Source: Synechococcus sp. UW69
GTDB lineage: Bacteria > Cyanobacteriota > Cyanobacteriia > PCC-6307 > Cyanobiaceae
DNA length: 64,000 nt
Direction of reading: 5' to 3'
Assembly (NCBI RefSeq): GCF_900474185.1
Contig: NZ_UCNW01000006.1
Coordinates: 1 to 64,000, forward strand
This document shows positions 10,230 through 19,688 of this stretch, in pieces. Under the pieces are notes generated by a model. That model searched no databases and was not told the DNA's origin. It was given only the letters and a program-made list of their open reading frames with translations. Each line of letters starts with the position of its first letter. The first letter of the stretch is position 1. Made by a program: the position numbers and the translations under genes.

Positions 10230-11072
10230 ATGCCTACACGTCTCGCATTCCTTGGTCCAGCTGGGACCTATGGCGAGCAGGCCGCCCGGGTGTTGATCGA
10301 CCAGGACGCCCTAAATGATGTCCAGTTGATGCCGTGCACCGGTCTTCGATCGGTTGTGGAACAGCTGGCTCAGGGGCAGTGTGATGCAGCCGTTGTTCCG
10401 ATTGAGAACTCCGTTGAAGGGGGAGTGACAGCGACCCTCGATGCGCTCTGGTCGCATCCTGAGCTTTGTATTCAAAGGGCGTTGGTGCTCCCGATTCAGC
10501 ATGCTCTGCTGGGGAGTGGTCCACTCAGCAGAGTCACGGAAGTGCTCTCTCATCCGCAGGCCCTTGCCCAGTGCAGTGGCTGGTTGGCGCAGCATTTGCC
10601 TGATGCCCTGCAGCTGCCTACCTCGTCTACCGCTGAGGCTGCTCGCATGGTGGCCGGCAGTCCCTTTCGTGCTGCGATTGCCTCCAAGACGGCTGCAAGC
10701 GAACACGGGTTGGATGAGTTGGTTTTTCCCGTGAATGATGTGGCGGGAAATCGCACCCGTTTTCTCTTGTTGCGCCGTGGTGAACGCAATGAACATGGAG
10801 ATGTGGCCAGTCTTGCGTTCTCGCTGCATCGCAATGCACCTGGGGCCCTGCTGGAGGCGCTGGCTTGTTTGGCTCAGCGGGGGTTGAACATGAGCCGAAT
10901 TGAATCTCGTCCGTCCAAACGGGAGTTGGGGGAATACGTGTTTTTTGTGGATGTGGACCTTCCTGCAGCGCCTTCAACTGCGCTGGCTGAACTCATCGCT
11001 CAATTGCAGCCTCTCTGTGAGCATCTCGCCCATTTCGGCGCCTACCCCAGCAGCGACCTCAGTGGCTGTTGA
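10230..11072 (+). CDS. pheA: Prephenate dehydratase
   Basis: A monofunctional enzyme converting prephenate to phenylpyruvate in phenylalanine synthesis (280 aa). The catalytic domain starts at RLAFLGPAGTYGEQAA and contains the conserved TRF motif in GNRTRFLLL. The C-terminal ACT regulatory domain carries the ESRP phenylalanine-binding motif, implying feedback control by Phe. The open frame begins at an ATG at 10197, but the ATG at 10230 directly precedes the conserved N-terminus and I prefer it. No chorismate mutase domain is present. Confidence 0.96.
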   Translation: MPTRLAFLGPAGTYGEQAARVLIDQDALNDVQLMPCTGLRSVVEQLAQGQCDAAVVPIENSVEGGVTATLDALWSHPELCIQRALVLPIQHALLGSGPLSRVTEVLSHPQALAQCSGWLAQHLPDALQLPTSSTAEAARMVAGSPFRAAIASKTAASEHGLDELVFPVNDVAGNRTRFLLLRRGERNEHGDVASLAFSLHRNAPGALLEALACLAQRGLNMSRIESRPSKRELGEYVFFVDVDLPAAPSTALAELIAQLQPLCEHLAHFGAYPSSDLSGC

Positions 11073-11092
11073 AAATCAGTGGTTGTTGACGA

Positions 11093-12025
11093 TCAGTCTC
11101 GACGGATCCGAAAAACGCCAAATTGCATCAGGCCGGTGGCGAAGGCCCAGTGCATGAGCAACAACGTCGGCGTCTCCCTCAGGCCTTGAAGCACTGCTTT
11201 GGGTCCCAGGCTGAGCACAGACCAGGGACGTCGGATGCCCTCGACGATGGAGTCAATCCATGAGGGCAGCGTGGCCTGGGTCCAGTCATCGGTGACGATC
11301 TGACCACGATGGTGGGCGCTGTTGTCGAGGTTTTGGCGGAACCCCTTGATGCTGGCGAATTCGGGATGGGCCCACTGGTTGAGCAACTGACGCATCACCA
11401 AGCGTTCGGGTCGCGTCATGCCGCCGTCGGATGGGTCGCGGCGGTTCCAGTCGGCCACAGCAAGCAGACCCTCCGGCCGCATCACCCGCAGCAGTTCATC
11501 GGCATAACGCTGTTTGTCCGGCATGTGCGGGCCTGCCTCCACACTCCAGACCGCATCAAAGCTCTGATCGGGCAGTTGAAGATCCAAGGCGTCCATCACC
11601 TGGAAGCGGCAGGTCAGGCCTGATGGGGTGAGTTGCGTGGCCCGCTTCACCTGGGCTGGGCTGATGCTGATGCCGAGAACGTCCAACCCGTAATCCCGCG
11701 CCAGGATGCGGGCACTGCCACCGATGCCGCATCCCACATCCAGCACCCGGCTGCCGGCGGGAAGTTGGTTCAGACCGCTCCATCGCACAAGCTCGTGAAC
11801 GAAGGCTTCCTTGGCTTCGCGAAAGTCGCAGGAGCCGGGCGGGGTCCCGTAATGGCCGAGATGGACATGTTCCCCCCAGAGTTGCTCCAACAAACGGTCT
11901 TCGGTCCAGGCGTCGTAGGCGGAGGCAACACTCTCCGACGATTCGTAGCGCCGGTCGCGACGAAGCCATAGGGCAAGCCCGGTTGCTCCAGCCGCTCCGG
12001 CCACCACAAGCAGAGATCCCAACAT
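11093..12025 (-). CDS. MPBQ/MSBQ-type quinone methyltransferase (SAM-dependent)
   Basis: A 310-aa SAM-dependent methyltransferase with an N-terminal hydrophobic anchor (residues ~1-20). The motif I SAM site is VLDVGCGIGGSARILA, followed by VWSVEAGPHMPDKQ. The sequence closely resembles Synechocystis Sll0418 as I remember it, the 2-methyl-6-phytylbenzoquinol/2-methyl-6-solanylbenzoquinol methyltransferase of tocopherol and plastoquinone synthesis. A gamma-tocopherol methyltransferase (Slr0089 type) is the main alternative. Start: ATG at 12025, overlapping the upstream stop as TGATG (a GTG at 12028 is also possible). Translationally coupled to the LON-domain gene. Confidence 0.85.
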   Translation of the reverse strand: MLGSLLVVAGAAGATGLALWLRRDRRYESSESVASAYDAWTEDRLLEQLWGEHVHLGHYGTPPGSCDFREAKEAFVHELVRWSGLNQLPAGSRVLDVGCGIGGSARILARDYGLDVLGISISPAQVKRATQLTPSGLTCRFQVMDALDLQLPDQSFDAVWSVEAGPHMPDKQRYADELLRVMRPEGLLAVADWNRRDPSDGGMTRPERLVMRQLLNQWAHPEFASIKGFRQNLDNSAHHRGQIVTDDWTQATLPSWIDSIVEGIRRPWSVLSLGPKAVLQGLRETPTLLLMHWAFATGLMQFGVFRIRRD

Positions 12026-12660
12026 CACTTCAGATCCATCAGTACGGTGCGGGCCGCCAACTGGCGTCGGGTGTGGTCCAACATTTCAAACTGCTGACTC
12101 AAACGCTCTTGGGTGTCGGTCAGTTCCAGAAGACTCTGTTGCTCTGATGCGGCCTGGTCGAGATGGGCACTGATCCAGAACGACAGCTCCCGCGGTAGAT
12201 CAGGGAGATCATCAGGGAGTTCCACCTCTCGGTTCTGCAGCTTGCTTGTCAGCTGAACGACGTCGTTCAAGGCTTCGCTGACCTTGTCCCGCAAGCTGTT
12301 GAGTGCCTCGGCATCGGCCACGGGCTCATCTTCCAACCAGCTCACCATGGCTGTTCGGTAGGGCGTTTCACGGGTGATGTTCAACAGGCGGAACCGCTGT
12401 TGGCCCAGCGAAACGATGTAGCTGCGACCGTCTTCAGTGGTTTGGTGCTGGAGCACCTCTGCGCAGCACCCGATTTCGGCCATCTCGCCGTTCTCAGGAT
12501 TGATGCGAACGATGCCGAATCGTTTGTCGGTCTCCAGAACCGTCTGGAGAAGCATCCGATAACGCGATTCAAAAATGTGCAGCGGCAGGAGCTGCTGAGG
12601 GAACAACACGACGTCCGGCAGGGGGAACAGGGGAAGCTCCCTCACGGAAAAATCGGACAC
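12025..12660 (-). CDS. LON peptidase substrate-binding (N-terminal) domain protein
   Basis: A 211-aa stand-alone LON N-terminal domain protein. It begins RELPLFPLPDVVLFPQQLLPLHIFE, the family hallmark cut here to its core LPLHIFE, and has the GCCAEV segment further on. There are no ATPase or protease domains, so it is not a Lon protease. Such proteins are common in cyanobacteria and their exact role is unsettled. It lies 56 bases downstream of rpsJ on the same strand, with a possible own -10 box in that gap, and its stop overlaps the methyltransferase start. Confidence 0.9.
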   Translation of the reverse strand: MSDFSVRELPLFPLPDVVLFPQQLLPLHIFESRYRMLLQTVLETDKRFGIVRINPENGEMAEIGCCAEVLQHQTTEDGRSYIVSLGQQRFRLLNITRETPYRTAMVSWLEDEPVADAEALNSLRDKVSEALNDVVQLTSKLQNREVELPDDLPDLPRELSFWISAHLDQAASEQQSLLELTDTQERLSQQFEMLDHTRRQLAARTVLMDLK

Positions 12661-12684
12661 GAACGCCGTGTTGTAGGCAACTGA

Positions 12685-12690
12685 ATCCTA
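12685..12690 (-). promoter_or_regulatory. possible -10 box (TAGGAT) of LON-domain gene
   Basis: On the minus strand the hexamer TAGGAT lies 25-30 bases before the ATG of the LON-domain gene, just after the rpsJ stop. No good -35 element is visible. It would separate this two-gene unit from the str operon. Weak, motif-only evidence. Confidence 0.25.
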
Positions 12691-12716
12691 GGAAAGTGAA
12701 GTCCTGATCGACTGGA

Positions 12717-13037
12717 TCAGAGCTTCACTTCGATGTCCACACCACTGGGGAGATCTAGCTTCATCAGCGCGTCGATGGTTTTGGCTGAAGGGCTGTAGAT
12801 GTCGATGATCCGACGGTGCGTGCGGGTCTCGAAGTGCTCGCGGGAGTCCTTGTCCACGTGGGGGGAGCGCAGAACGCAGTAGATCTTGCGTTTCGTGGGC
12901 AGGGGGATCGGACCGATTGCAGTTGCAGCGGTGTTATCGGCCGTTTCAATGATTTTCTCGCAAGACAGATCCAGCATGCGGCGGTCAAACGCCTTAAGGC
13001 GGATGCGGATCTTCTGCTGAGCGATGGCAGTGGACAT
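12717..13037 (-). CDS. rpsJ: 30S ribosomal protein S10
   Basis: A 106-aa S10 with the characteristic [13 protein letters not shown] start and the [13 protein letters not shown] loop. In E. coli S10 opens the S10 operon; here it closes the str operon downstream of tuf, the usual cyanobacterial arrangement. A strong GC hairpin lies in the 121-base gap between tuf and this gene, which may uncouple its level from tuf. Confidence 0.98.
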   Translation of the reverse strand: MSTAIAQQKIRIRLKAFDRRMLDLSCEKIIETADNTAATAIGPIPLPTKRKIYCVLRSPHVDKDSREHFETRTHRRIIDIYSPSAKTIDALMKLDLPSGVDIEVKL

Positions 13038-13103
13038 AGGAGAGAGGCGAAAGAGCTCCGAAGACGAAGCAGGACTTCAGTTGTCGAGGTTCTTAGAAAT
13101 GTA

Positions 13104-13133
13104 GGAGATGGGGGGCGGAGCCCCTCCATCTCC
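13104..13133 (-). terminator. intercistronic hairpin between tuf and rpsJ
   Basis: Two arms, GGAGATGG+GGGC... and ...GCCCC+CCATCTCC, pair over about 13 bp with a single bulged T and a 3-base loop. On the transcribed strand the stem is followed by TACATTTCT, which is only moderately U-rich. It may act as a partial terminator/attenuator or as a stabilising 3' end for tuf mRNA. Confidence 0.5.
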
Positions 13134-13158
13134 TGCTTTGTGGTTCAGCTCGCGCTGA

Positions 13159-14358
13159 TCACTCGATGATCTTGGAGACCACGCCAGCACCGATGGTGCG
13201 GCCGCCTTCGCGGATAGCGAAACGCATGCCGGTTTCCATCGCAACAGGACAGATCAGCTCACCGGTCATCTGGATGTTGTCACCAGGCATCACCATTTCG
13301 ACATTGCTGCCGTCTTCAGCGGTGAAGGCGGTGATCTGGCCGGTCACGTCAGTTGTACGGATGTAGAACTGCGGGCGGTAGCCAGCGAAGAAAGGAGTGT
13401 GGCGGCCGCCTTCTTCCTTCTTCAGCACATACACCTGACCTTCGAATTTGGTGTGAGGGGTGATGGAGCCAGGCTTCACCAACACCATGCCGCGTTCGAT
13501 GTCTTCCTTCTGGATGCCGCGCAGCAGCAGACCAACGTTGTCGCCAGCCATGCCCTCGTCGAGCAGCTTGCGGAACATTTCCACACCGGTGACGGTTGTC
13601 TTCCGAGGCTCGCGAATGCCGACGATCTCGATTTCTTCGCCGACTTTGACCATGCCGCGCTCAATACGGCCGGTGGCCACGGTGCCACGACCGGTGATGG
13701 AGAAGACGTCTTCCACAGCCATCAGGAAGGGCTTGTCCACTTCCCGCTCAGGCTCAGGAATGCTGGCGTCAACAGCCGCCATCAGTTCCTCGATCTTGGC
13801 TTCCCACTCAGCCTCGCCTTCGATGGCCTTCAGGCCAGACACCTGAACGACGGGGATGTCATCGCCGGGGAAGTCGTAGCTGGAGAGCAGTTCACGGATC
13901 TCCATTTCCACCAGTTCGATGATCTCTTCGTCATCGACCATGTCGCACTTGTTCAGTGCAACCACCAGAGCTGGAACGCCCACCTGCTTGGCCAGAAGGA
14001 TGTGCTCCTTGGTCTGGGCCATGGGGCCGTCGGTGGCAGCACACACCAGGATGGCGCCGTCCATCTGAGCGGCACCGGTGATCATGTTCTTCACATAGTC
14101 CGCGTGGCCAGGGCAGTCCACGTGAGCGTAGTGACGAGACTCGGTCTCGTACTCAACGTGAGCGGTGTTGATGGTGATGCCGCGCTCACGCTCTTCGGGG
14201 GCGCCGTCGATGTCGGCATAGTTCTGAACTTCAGCCTGCCCTTTCTTGGCGAGCACGTTGGTGATCGCGGCGGTGAGGGTGGTCTTGCCGTGGTCAACGT
14301 GGCCGATGGTGCCGATGTTGACGTGGGGCTTGTTCCTTTCGAACTTCTCGCGTGCCAT
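13159..14358 (-). CDS. tuf: Translation elongation factor Tu
   Basis: A 399-aa GTPase that delivers aminoacyl-tRNA to the ribosome. G1 (GHVDHGKTT), G3 ([12 protein letters not shown]) and G4 (NKCD) motifs are all intact, followed by the beta-barrel domains II and III. Length matches cyanobacterial EF-Tu. It is 44 bases downstream of fusA in the str operon. The opposite strand has a long open frame that is a shadow of its codon usage, not a gene. Confidence 0.99.
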   Translation of the reverse strand: MAREKFERNKPHVNIGTIGHVDHGKTTLTAAITNVLAKKGQAEVQNYADIDGAPEERERGITINTAHVEYETESRHYAHVDCPGHADYVKNMITGAAQMDGAILVCAATDGPMAQTKEHILLAKQVGVPALVVALNKCDMVDDEEIIELVEMEIRELLSSYDFPGDDIPVVQVSGLKAIEGEAEWEAKIEELMAAVDASIPEPEREVDKPFLMAVEDVFSITGRGTVATGRIERGMVKVGEEIEIVGIREPRKTTVTGVEMFRKLLDEGMAGDNVGLLLRGIQKEDIERGMVLVKPGSITPHTKFEGQVYVLKKEEGGRHTPFFAGYRPQFYIRTTDVTGQITAFTAEDGSNVEMVMPGDNIQMTGELICPVAMETGMRFAIREGGRTIGAGVVSKIIE

Positions 14359-14402
14359 GGGTGTTTAAAGAATCGAGGGTTGGGTTTGGAGGAGTTTAGA
14401 GA

Positions 14403-16478
14403 TCAGGAATTGCCCTGATTCTTGGAGATGATGGCCTCGGCCACATTGCGAGGAACTTCGGCGTAATTGTCGAATTCCATCGAGAAAATGCCCCGGCCCT
14501 GGGTCATGGAGCGGAGCTCGGTGGCGTAACCGAACATCTCGGCAAGGGGCACCTTGGCCGAGATTTTGGACGTGCCGTCATCGACGGACTGGCCTTCAAC
14601 CTGACCTCGACGGGAGGACAGGTCGCCGATGATCGAACCGAGGAAATCCTCGGGGACTTCGACCTCGACCTTCATCATCGGTTCAAGCAGCACAGGATTG
14701 CACTTCTTGACGCCGTCCTTGAAGGCCATGGATCCGGCGATCTTGAACGCCATCTCCGAAGAGTCGACGTCGTGATATGAGCCATGCACCATCGTGCATT
14801 TCACATCGATCAGCGGATATCCGGCGATCACACCGGATTCGCAGGTCTCTTTCATGCCCTGCTCGGCGGGCTTGATGTATTCCTTCGGAACGACACCGCC
14901 CACGATCTTGTTGACGAATTCGAAGCCGGAGCCGGGCTCACCCGGTTCCATTTCGATCACGACGTGGCCGTATTGACCCTTACCACCGGTCTGACGAGAG
15001 AACTTGCCTTCGCCACCTGCGGAACCACGGATGGTTTCGCGATAGGACACCTGAGGTGCGCCGATGTTGGCTTCCACCTTGAATTCGCGCAGCATGCGGT
15101 CCACCAGGATTTCCAGGTGGAGCTCGCCCATGCCGGCGATCACGGTCTGACCGGTTTCAGAGTCAGTATTGACGCGGAACGTGGGGTCTTCCTCTGCCAA
15201 AGACACAAGTGCCTTGGAGAGTTTTTCCATGTCGCCCTTGGTCTTGGGCTCCACGGCCACTGAGATCACCGGTTCGGGGATGAACAGGGTCTCAAGAACG
15301 ATGGGATCGTCCTGGGTGCAGAGGGTGTCACCGGTGGTGGTGTTCTTCAGACCCAGCACAGCGCCGAGGTCTCCGGCTCGCAGGGCATCGACTTCTTCGC
15401 GATCATCCGCCTTCAGCACCACAAGACGAGAGATGCGCTCCTTCTCTCCCTTGGTGGAGTTGAGCACATAACTGCCTTTCTCCAGCACGCCGGAGTACAT
15501 CCGGACGAAGGTGAGTTTGCCGTAAGGATCGGCCATCACCTTGAAGGCGAGGGCACTGAAAGGAGCACTGTCGTCGGAAGGACGCACGGCTTCGCTGCCG
15601 TCGGGAAGCACACCCTGGATGGGGGGGACATCGACAGGAGCTGGCAGGTAGTCGATCACGGCGTCGAGCACCAGCTGCACGCCTTTGTTCTTGAAGGCAG
15701 AGCCGCAGAGCATGGGTACAAGACCGTGCTTCAGCACGCCTTCGCGAATGCCTTGCTTGAGCTCATCAACGCTGAGTTCGCCGCTCTCGAGGAACTTCTC
15801 GATCAGAGACTCGTCGGTTTCGGCGACGGTTTCCATCAAGGTGTTCCGCCATTCGGCCACCTCGTCGGCCATAGCAGCCGGCACTTCGGCCTCTTCGATA
15901 TCGGTGCCGAGATCGTTCTTATAGATGTACGCCTTGTTGGCAACGAGATCGATGATGCCGCTCAGTTCACCTTCAGCCCCGATCGGAAGCTGGATCGGGA
16001 CAGCATTGGCCTTGAGGCGATCCTTGATCTGGCCGTGAACCTTGAGGAAGTCCGCACCGGTGCGGTCCATCTTGTTGACGAACACCATCCGGGGGACGGA
16101 GTAGCGATCCGCCTGACGCCAAACGGTCTCGGATTGGGGCTGAACACCACCAACCGCGCAGAAGACGGCGATCACACCATCCAGCACACGCATGGAACGC
16201 TCCACCTCGATGGTGAAGTCCACGTGGCCAGGCGTGTCAATGATGTTGATCCGATGGTCCTGCCAAGACGTCGAAATGGCAGCTGCCGTGATCGTGATGC
16301 CACGTTCCCGCTCCTGGGCCATCCAGTCGGTGACTGCAGCGCCGTCATGCACCTCGCCGATTTTGTGCACCACACCGGAATAGAACAGGATCCGTTCGGT
16401 AGTGGTGGTTTTTCCGGCATCGATGTGAGCAGCGATACCAATATTTCTGACGCGTTCCAGGGGGAAGTCGCGGGCCAC
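14403..16478 (-). CDS. fusA: Translation elongation factor G
   Basis: A 691-aa translocase GTPase. The P-loop [20 protein letters not shown] and [10 protein letters not shown] motifs are all intact. Domains II-V follow, including the [15 protein letters not shown] and [10 protein letters not shown] segments. Full length for the family. It sits between rpsG and tuf in the str operon; the 90-base gap to rpsG could hold a processing site or internal promoter, but nothing specific is seen. Confidence 0.99.
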   Translation of the reverse strand: MARDFPLERVRNIGIAAHIDAGKTTTTERILFYSGVVHKIGEVHDGAAVTDWMAQERERGITITAAAISTSWQDHRINIIDTPGHVDFTIEVERSMRVLDGVIAVFCAVGGVQPQSETVWRQADRYSVPRMVFVNKMDRTGADFLKVHGQIKDRLKANAVPIQLPIGAEGELSGIIDLVANKAYIYKNDLGTDIEEAEVPAAMADEVAEWRNTLMETVAETDESLIEKFLESGELSVDELKQGIREGVLKHGLVPMLCGSAFKNKGVQLVLDAVIDYLPAPVDVPPIQGVLPDGSEAVRPSDDSAPFSALAFKVMADPYGKLTFVRMYSGVLEKGSYVLNSTKGEKERISRLVVLKADDREEVDALRAGDLGAVLGLKNTTTGDTLCTQDDPIVLETLFIPEPVISVAVEPKTKGDMEKLSKALVSLAEEDPTFRVNTDSETGQTVIAGMGELHLEILVDRMLREFKVEANIGAPQVSYRETIRGSAGGEGKFSRQTGGKGQYGHVVIEMEPGEPGSGFEFVNKIVGGVVPKEYIKPAEQGMKETCESGVIAGYPLIDVKCTMVHGSYHDVDSSEMAFKIAGSMAFKDGVKKCNPVLLEPMMKVEVEVPEDFLGSIIGDLSSRRGQVEGQSVDDGTSKISAKVPLAEMFGYATELRSMTQGRGIFSMEFDNYAEVPRNVAEAIISKNQGNS

Positions 16479-16568
16479 AGGAAATTCTCCGGGGGTGGGG
16501 CGTGAAAAGGCGGGGAGACTCTACAGGTCAGCCATGAACATCTGTGTTGACGGGCTGGCCTGAAAGGC

Positions 16569-17039
16569 TCAGTAGCGGTAGTGGGCGAAGGCTTTGTTGG
16601 CTTCGGCCATTTTGTGGGTCTCTTCGCGCTTGCGAACGGCGCTGCCAGCCTCATTGGCGGCATCCATTAATTCGCCAGCCAACTTCTGGGCCATGCTCCG
16701 ACCATTACGGGCACGGGAAAAGCTCACCAGCCAGCGCAGGGCCATGGCCGTTCCGCGCTCCTGGCGCACTTCCATGGGCACCTGATAGGTGGCGCCACCA
16801 ACCCGGCGAGCGCGCACTTCCACCAATGGAGTGGCGTTCTTGACGGCAGTTTCGAACAGTTCGAGCGGATCTCCGCCGGTGCGCTCATTGATCAGCCCGA
16901 ACGCGTCGGACAGGATCCGTTGCGCTGTGGACTTCTTGCCGTGCTGCATCAGGCGCACCACCATCATCGTGGCGAGGCGGCTGTTGAACTGCGGATCGGG
17001 AAGAATCGGGCGCTTTTCAGCGGCGTTGCGGCGGGACAT
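16569..17039 (-). CDS. rpsG: 30S ribosomal protein S7
   Basis: A 156-aa S7 that nucleates assembly of the 30S head and binds 16S rRNA. It has the [15 protein letters not shown] and [11 protein letters not shown] signatures. It follows rpsL by 41 bases in the str operon. Nothing unusual. Confidence 0.98.
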   Translation of the reverse strand: MSRRNAAEKRPILPDPQFNSRLATMMVVRLMQHGKKSTAQRILSDAFGLINERTGGDPLELFETAVKNATPLVEVRARRVGGATYQVPMEVRQERGTAMALRWLVSFSRARNGRSMAQKLAGELMDAANEAGSAVRKREETHKMAEANKAFAHYRY

Positions 17040-17080
17040 TAGGGATCAGAACGTTGTGGGAATGAGGAAGAAACCGGTGA

Positions 17081-17455
17081 TCACTCCTTGGGAGCCTTGG
17101 CGCCGTACTTGGAGCGGGACTGACGCCGGTCTTTCACACCAGCTGTATCCAGGGTTCCGCGAATGATGTGATAGCGGACGCCAGGGAGGTCCTTGACACG
17201 ACCACCACGGATCAAAACGACCGAGTGCTCCTGCAGGTTGTGACCGACGCCACCGATATAAGCCGTGACTTCAAAGCCGGAAGTAAGGCGCACACGAGCC
17301 ACCTTGCGCAAAGCCGAATTGGGCTTTTTCGGCGTTGAGGTGTAAACGCGGGTGCAAACACCGCGTCGTTCCGGACACGATTTCAGGGCCGGGGACTTTG
17401 TCTTGGCCTTGAGGCGTGAGCGCTCAGTGCGGATCAGCTGTTGGATGGTTGGCAT
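17081..17455 (-). CDS. rpsL: 30S ribosomal protein S12
   Basis: A 124-aa S12 of the decoding centre, first gene of the str operon. It has the [17 protein letters not shown] and [13 protein letters not shown] loops, where streptomycin-resistance substitutions occur in other bacteria; the lysines at both sites are wild-type. The ATG at 17455 precedes the conserved PTIQQLIR start; the longer frame to 17497 is unlikely to be translated. A 72-base leader separates it from the upstream A-type carrier gene. Confidence 0.98.
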   Translation of the reverse strand: MPTIQQLIRTERSRLKAKTKSPALKSCPERRGVCTRVYTSTPKKPNSALRKVARVRLTSGFEVTAYIGGVGHNLQEHSVVLIRGGRVKDLPGVRYHIIRGTLDTAGVKDRRQSRSKYGAKAPKE

Positions 17456-17527
17456 CGATGGTCGGTGAGCGGTCGGACTCCCGACCTGATTCGACAATCG
17501 ACCACGATACCGGGTGACGGTCCCCTT

Positions 17528-17854
17528 TCAGACGCGGCTGAAGGCACTGCCACAGGCACAGGGTTCAACACCGTCGCTGCTGCGGATCAGAAATCCGCCA
17601 CCACTGAGGTCGCCGCGGTAGTCCAGACAAAGACCCTCGAGCAATTTGAGCTGCTCTGCAGGGGCGTGCAGCGTCACGCCATCGGCCCTTGCAATGGCAA
17701 TACCGGCCAAATGTCCTGCTCGAATGCGCAGCACATGCTGTGCGCATTCCCCTGGAGTGACGTCGAGATGCATCTGCCCGGGTGTTCCCGCCACGGCAGC
17801 CTGACGCCCTAGCTCGGCAGCAGCGGCAGCGGTCAGCCGCAAATTGGCAGCCAT
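17528..17854 (-). CDS. HesB/IscA-like (A-type) iron-sulfur carrier protein
   Basis: A 108-aa protein of the HesB/IscA/SufA fold. It keeps the C-terminal CxC pair (C99, C101 in EPCACGSAF) preceded by DYRGDLSGGGFLI, and an upstream cysteine C37. That cysteine sits in PGECAQ instead of the usual GGCSG, so the first ligand loop is degenerate. It probably binds or transfers Fe-S clusters, but the altered loop makes it a divergent paralogue rather than the main SufA/IscA. The ATG at 17854 is chosen because the fold starts there; the frame runs on to 17938. It lies between a phosphodiester glycosidase gene and rpsL on the same strand. Confidence 0.8.
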   Translation of the reverse strand: MAANLRLTAAAAAELGRQAAVAGTPGQMHLDVTPGECAQHVLRIRAGHLAGIAIARADGVTLHAPAEQLKLLEGLCLDYRGDLSGGGFLIRSSDGVEPCACGSAFSRV

Positions 17855-17888
17855 GCTCAGTTTCTTGGGTTCTCCACTGTTGCAGGTC

Positions 17889-19586
17889 TCAGAGGGGGAT
17901 AAGCCCCAGTCCGTTATGAACTCTCGGGGTGCTGCCACGACCGTTCATCACGGTTTGACCTGCCACGACGAGCGTTGTCGAACTGCCGCCATCCATATTC
18001 AACGCATCACGCAGGCCCAGTTGTTGGGCTGCCAGTGCTGTTTCCACAAGCGTGGGATCACTGCCAGAGGCACCACGCAGGGTCATTAGCCATTGACCGC
18101 TCTGCCCTTGGGCCACCACGGTCCGCGGTGCCGCCAAGCTCATGAAGCCGGGACTAAAGCCTTCTTGGCGTCCATTCAGAACCACACGCCCGTTCTGCAT
18201 CAGGAGTGGACCGCCGCCCAGCACATTCGGCTGTTGGGCGAGGGATGAGCTCGCCCGTGATCTCAACAGGATCCGATCGCCAGGTCGCGCTGGTAGTGGG
18301 GTGCGCCCGCGAGCCACCACCAACTCAGCGTCCTGTGGGATGGAAATCCCGCGCTGCAGGTTGGTTTGCTCGAACGTTGCCTCGACGCGGCCACCGCGAA
18401 TCAAGAGTGCTTCCTCTTCACCGCTCAAGGCCCGGTAGCGGGGGCCCCAGGCCGGTGTGTAAAGGCTCAGTCCTTTTTGGACGTAGCCGCTGTTGATCGC
18501 TTTGATGCCCCAGTGCTGACCGTTGTTCACCTGCAACGTTTGGTCCAGGCGAAGTCGGCCGAACTGCAGATCTCCTGACGATCCCCAAGCGATGACGCCG
18601 CGGTTCAAAATCGGTCCCGATAGCCAGACCCCCTGGCGCCGCAGGGCTCCAAGGGGGAGTTGATTGATCCGGTTGAAAAACCCTCCGTTCACGGCGACCA
18701 GCGCCCCTGCTGGTTGGGAGAGCTGCGGAAGAAACTGCAGGCCCTGTTGCTGTTCGGTCTTGGCCAGGGGCTGCAGGGTGATCCCAAGGCCGCTCAGGTC
18801 ACCGCCAGCACGAAACACCTGGATGGGTTTCACCCCCACCTTGATCGTGCGTTTCTCCAGCACAAAGCCCCGCCTGAGCAACGCGGCAACAGTTGGATTG
18901 CTTAGGGGCAGGCGTGCGCTTGGGGGTTGGCGGCGGCCGCCGACCCGCACACCGTCCAGCACCAATCGCCAGGGAGACGACAGGCTCAAGCTCCGTAGCT
19001 TTGTGGCTTGTCCCTGCAGCACAAGGCCGCCGTCATGACGCTGCTGAGGAGCGAGCCCCCACGCTTTGAGCTGACGTTTCTGTGACGGCGAGACCTTGAG
19101 CTCCAGCAACAGGTCACCGTTCAGCTGCTGCACCAAGGCGGGTCCGTTCAGATCAAGCACCAAACGATCGGCTGTTGAACCCTTGCCGCGGCGCAGGTTG
19201 TTCACGGTTGGGGTGGGCAGCCGAAGCGTCAGGCTGCTTCCGTTCACTTGGGTGGCAACACCGATCTCGGTGAGCCAGTCGCTCACTTCGAGACCGACTT
19301 CATCCCCGAGCGAACGGGTCTCTAGCGAAGCCAGGGGGACGGTTCGACCGAACCATTCCAGTGCCTCTCCGTCGATGCGAGCAACGCGCCTGAAACCCAG
19401 CCGGGATTCCAGGAGCTCCAAGGGCAGCCAGAGTTCCTCTGTTGCTGTGTTGCTGCCCCTCCAAAGCCAAACCGCTTTGCTGCGCTCTCGGCCGACGAGG
19501 ACTTCATCACCACTTTGCTTCGGCACAAAGCGCAGCTCTGGAGGTGGCGCGGGCGGTGGCGCGGAAAGTGGGGCAAAGGCCAGCAT
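17889..19586 (-). CDS. Phosphodiester glycosidase family (NAGPA/DUF2233) protein
   Basis: A 565-aa protein whose C-terminal half is a phosphodiester glycosidase domain. It has AVNGGFFN early in the domain, an IRGGRVEATF segment, and NMDGGSSTTL near the end, followed by a VHNGLGLIPL terminus. Related domains hydrolyse sugar-phosphodiester links and occur in cell-envelope proteins. The N-terminal ~260 residues have repeated beta-rich segments of unknown function. The start is probably ATG 19586 (TTG 19589 just before). A short hydrophobic/proline-rich N-terminus may be a weak signal sequence. It is divergent from gltB across ~100 bases. Confidence 0.8.
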   Translation of the reverse strand: MLAFAPLSAPPPAPPPELRFVPKQSGDEVLVGRERSKAVWLWRGSNTATEELWLPLELLESRLGFRRVARIDGEALEWFGRTVPLASLETRSLGDEVGLEVSDWLTEIGVATQVNGSSLTLRLPTPTVNNLRRGKGSTADRLVLDLNGPALVQQLNGDLLLELKVSPSQKRQLKAWGLAPQQRHDGGLVLQGQATKLRSLSLSSPWRLVLDGVRVGGRRQPPSARLPLSNPTVAALLRRGFVLEKRTIKVGVKPIQVFRAGGDLSGLGITLQPLAKTEQQQGLQFLPQLSQPAGALVAVNGGFFNRINQLPLGALRRQGVWLSGPILNRGVIAWGSSGDLQFGRLRLDQTLQVNNGQHWGIKAINSGYVQKGLSLYTPAWGPRYRALSGEEEALLIRGGRVEATFEQTNLQRGISIPQDAELVVARGRTPLPARPGDRILLRSRASSSLAQQPNVLGGGPLLMQNGRVVLNGRQEGFSPGFMSLAAPRTVVAQGQSGQWLMTLRGASGSDPTLVETALAAQQLGLRDALNMDGGSSTTLVVAGQTVMNGRGSTPRVHNGLGLIPL

Positions 19587-19614
19587 CAAATGCCTTGGCG
19601 GAGAGGCGCCTGCC

Positions 19615-19620
19615 TAGGAT
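19615..19620 (+). promoter_or_regulatory. possible -10 box (TAGGAT) upstream of gltB
   Basis: TAGGAT lies about 70 bases before the gltB start, in the short divergent region shared with the glycosidase gene. I see no NtcA site (GTA-N8-TAC) in this region, so nitrogen control by NtcA is not supported by the local sequence. Motif-only call. Confidence 0.25.
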
Positions 19621-19688
19621 CGTCCCTCGAGATGGTTTCTGCAGAGCTCGAAGCTGCAGGCCCATGCGTCCGTCCGGTTGAGTTCCCT

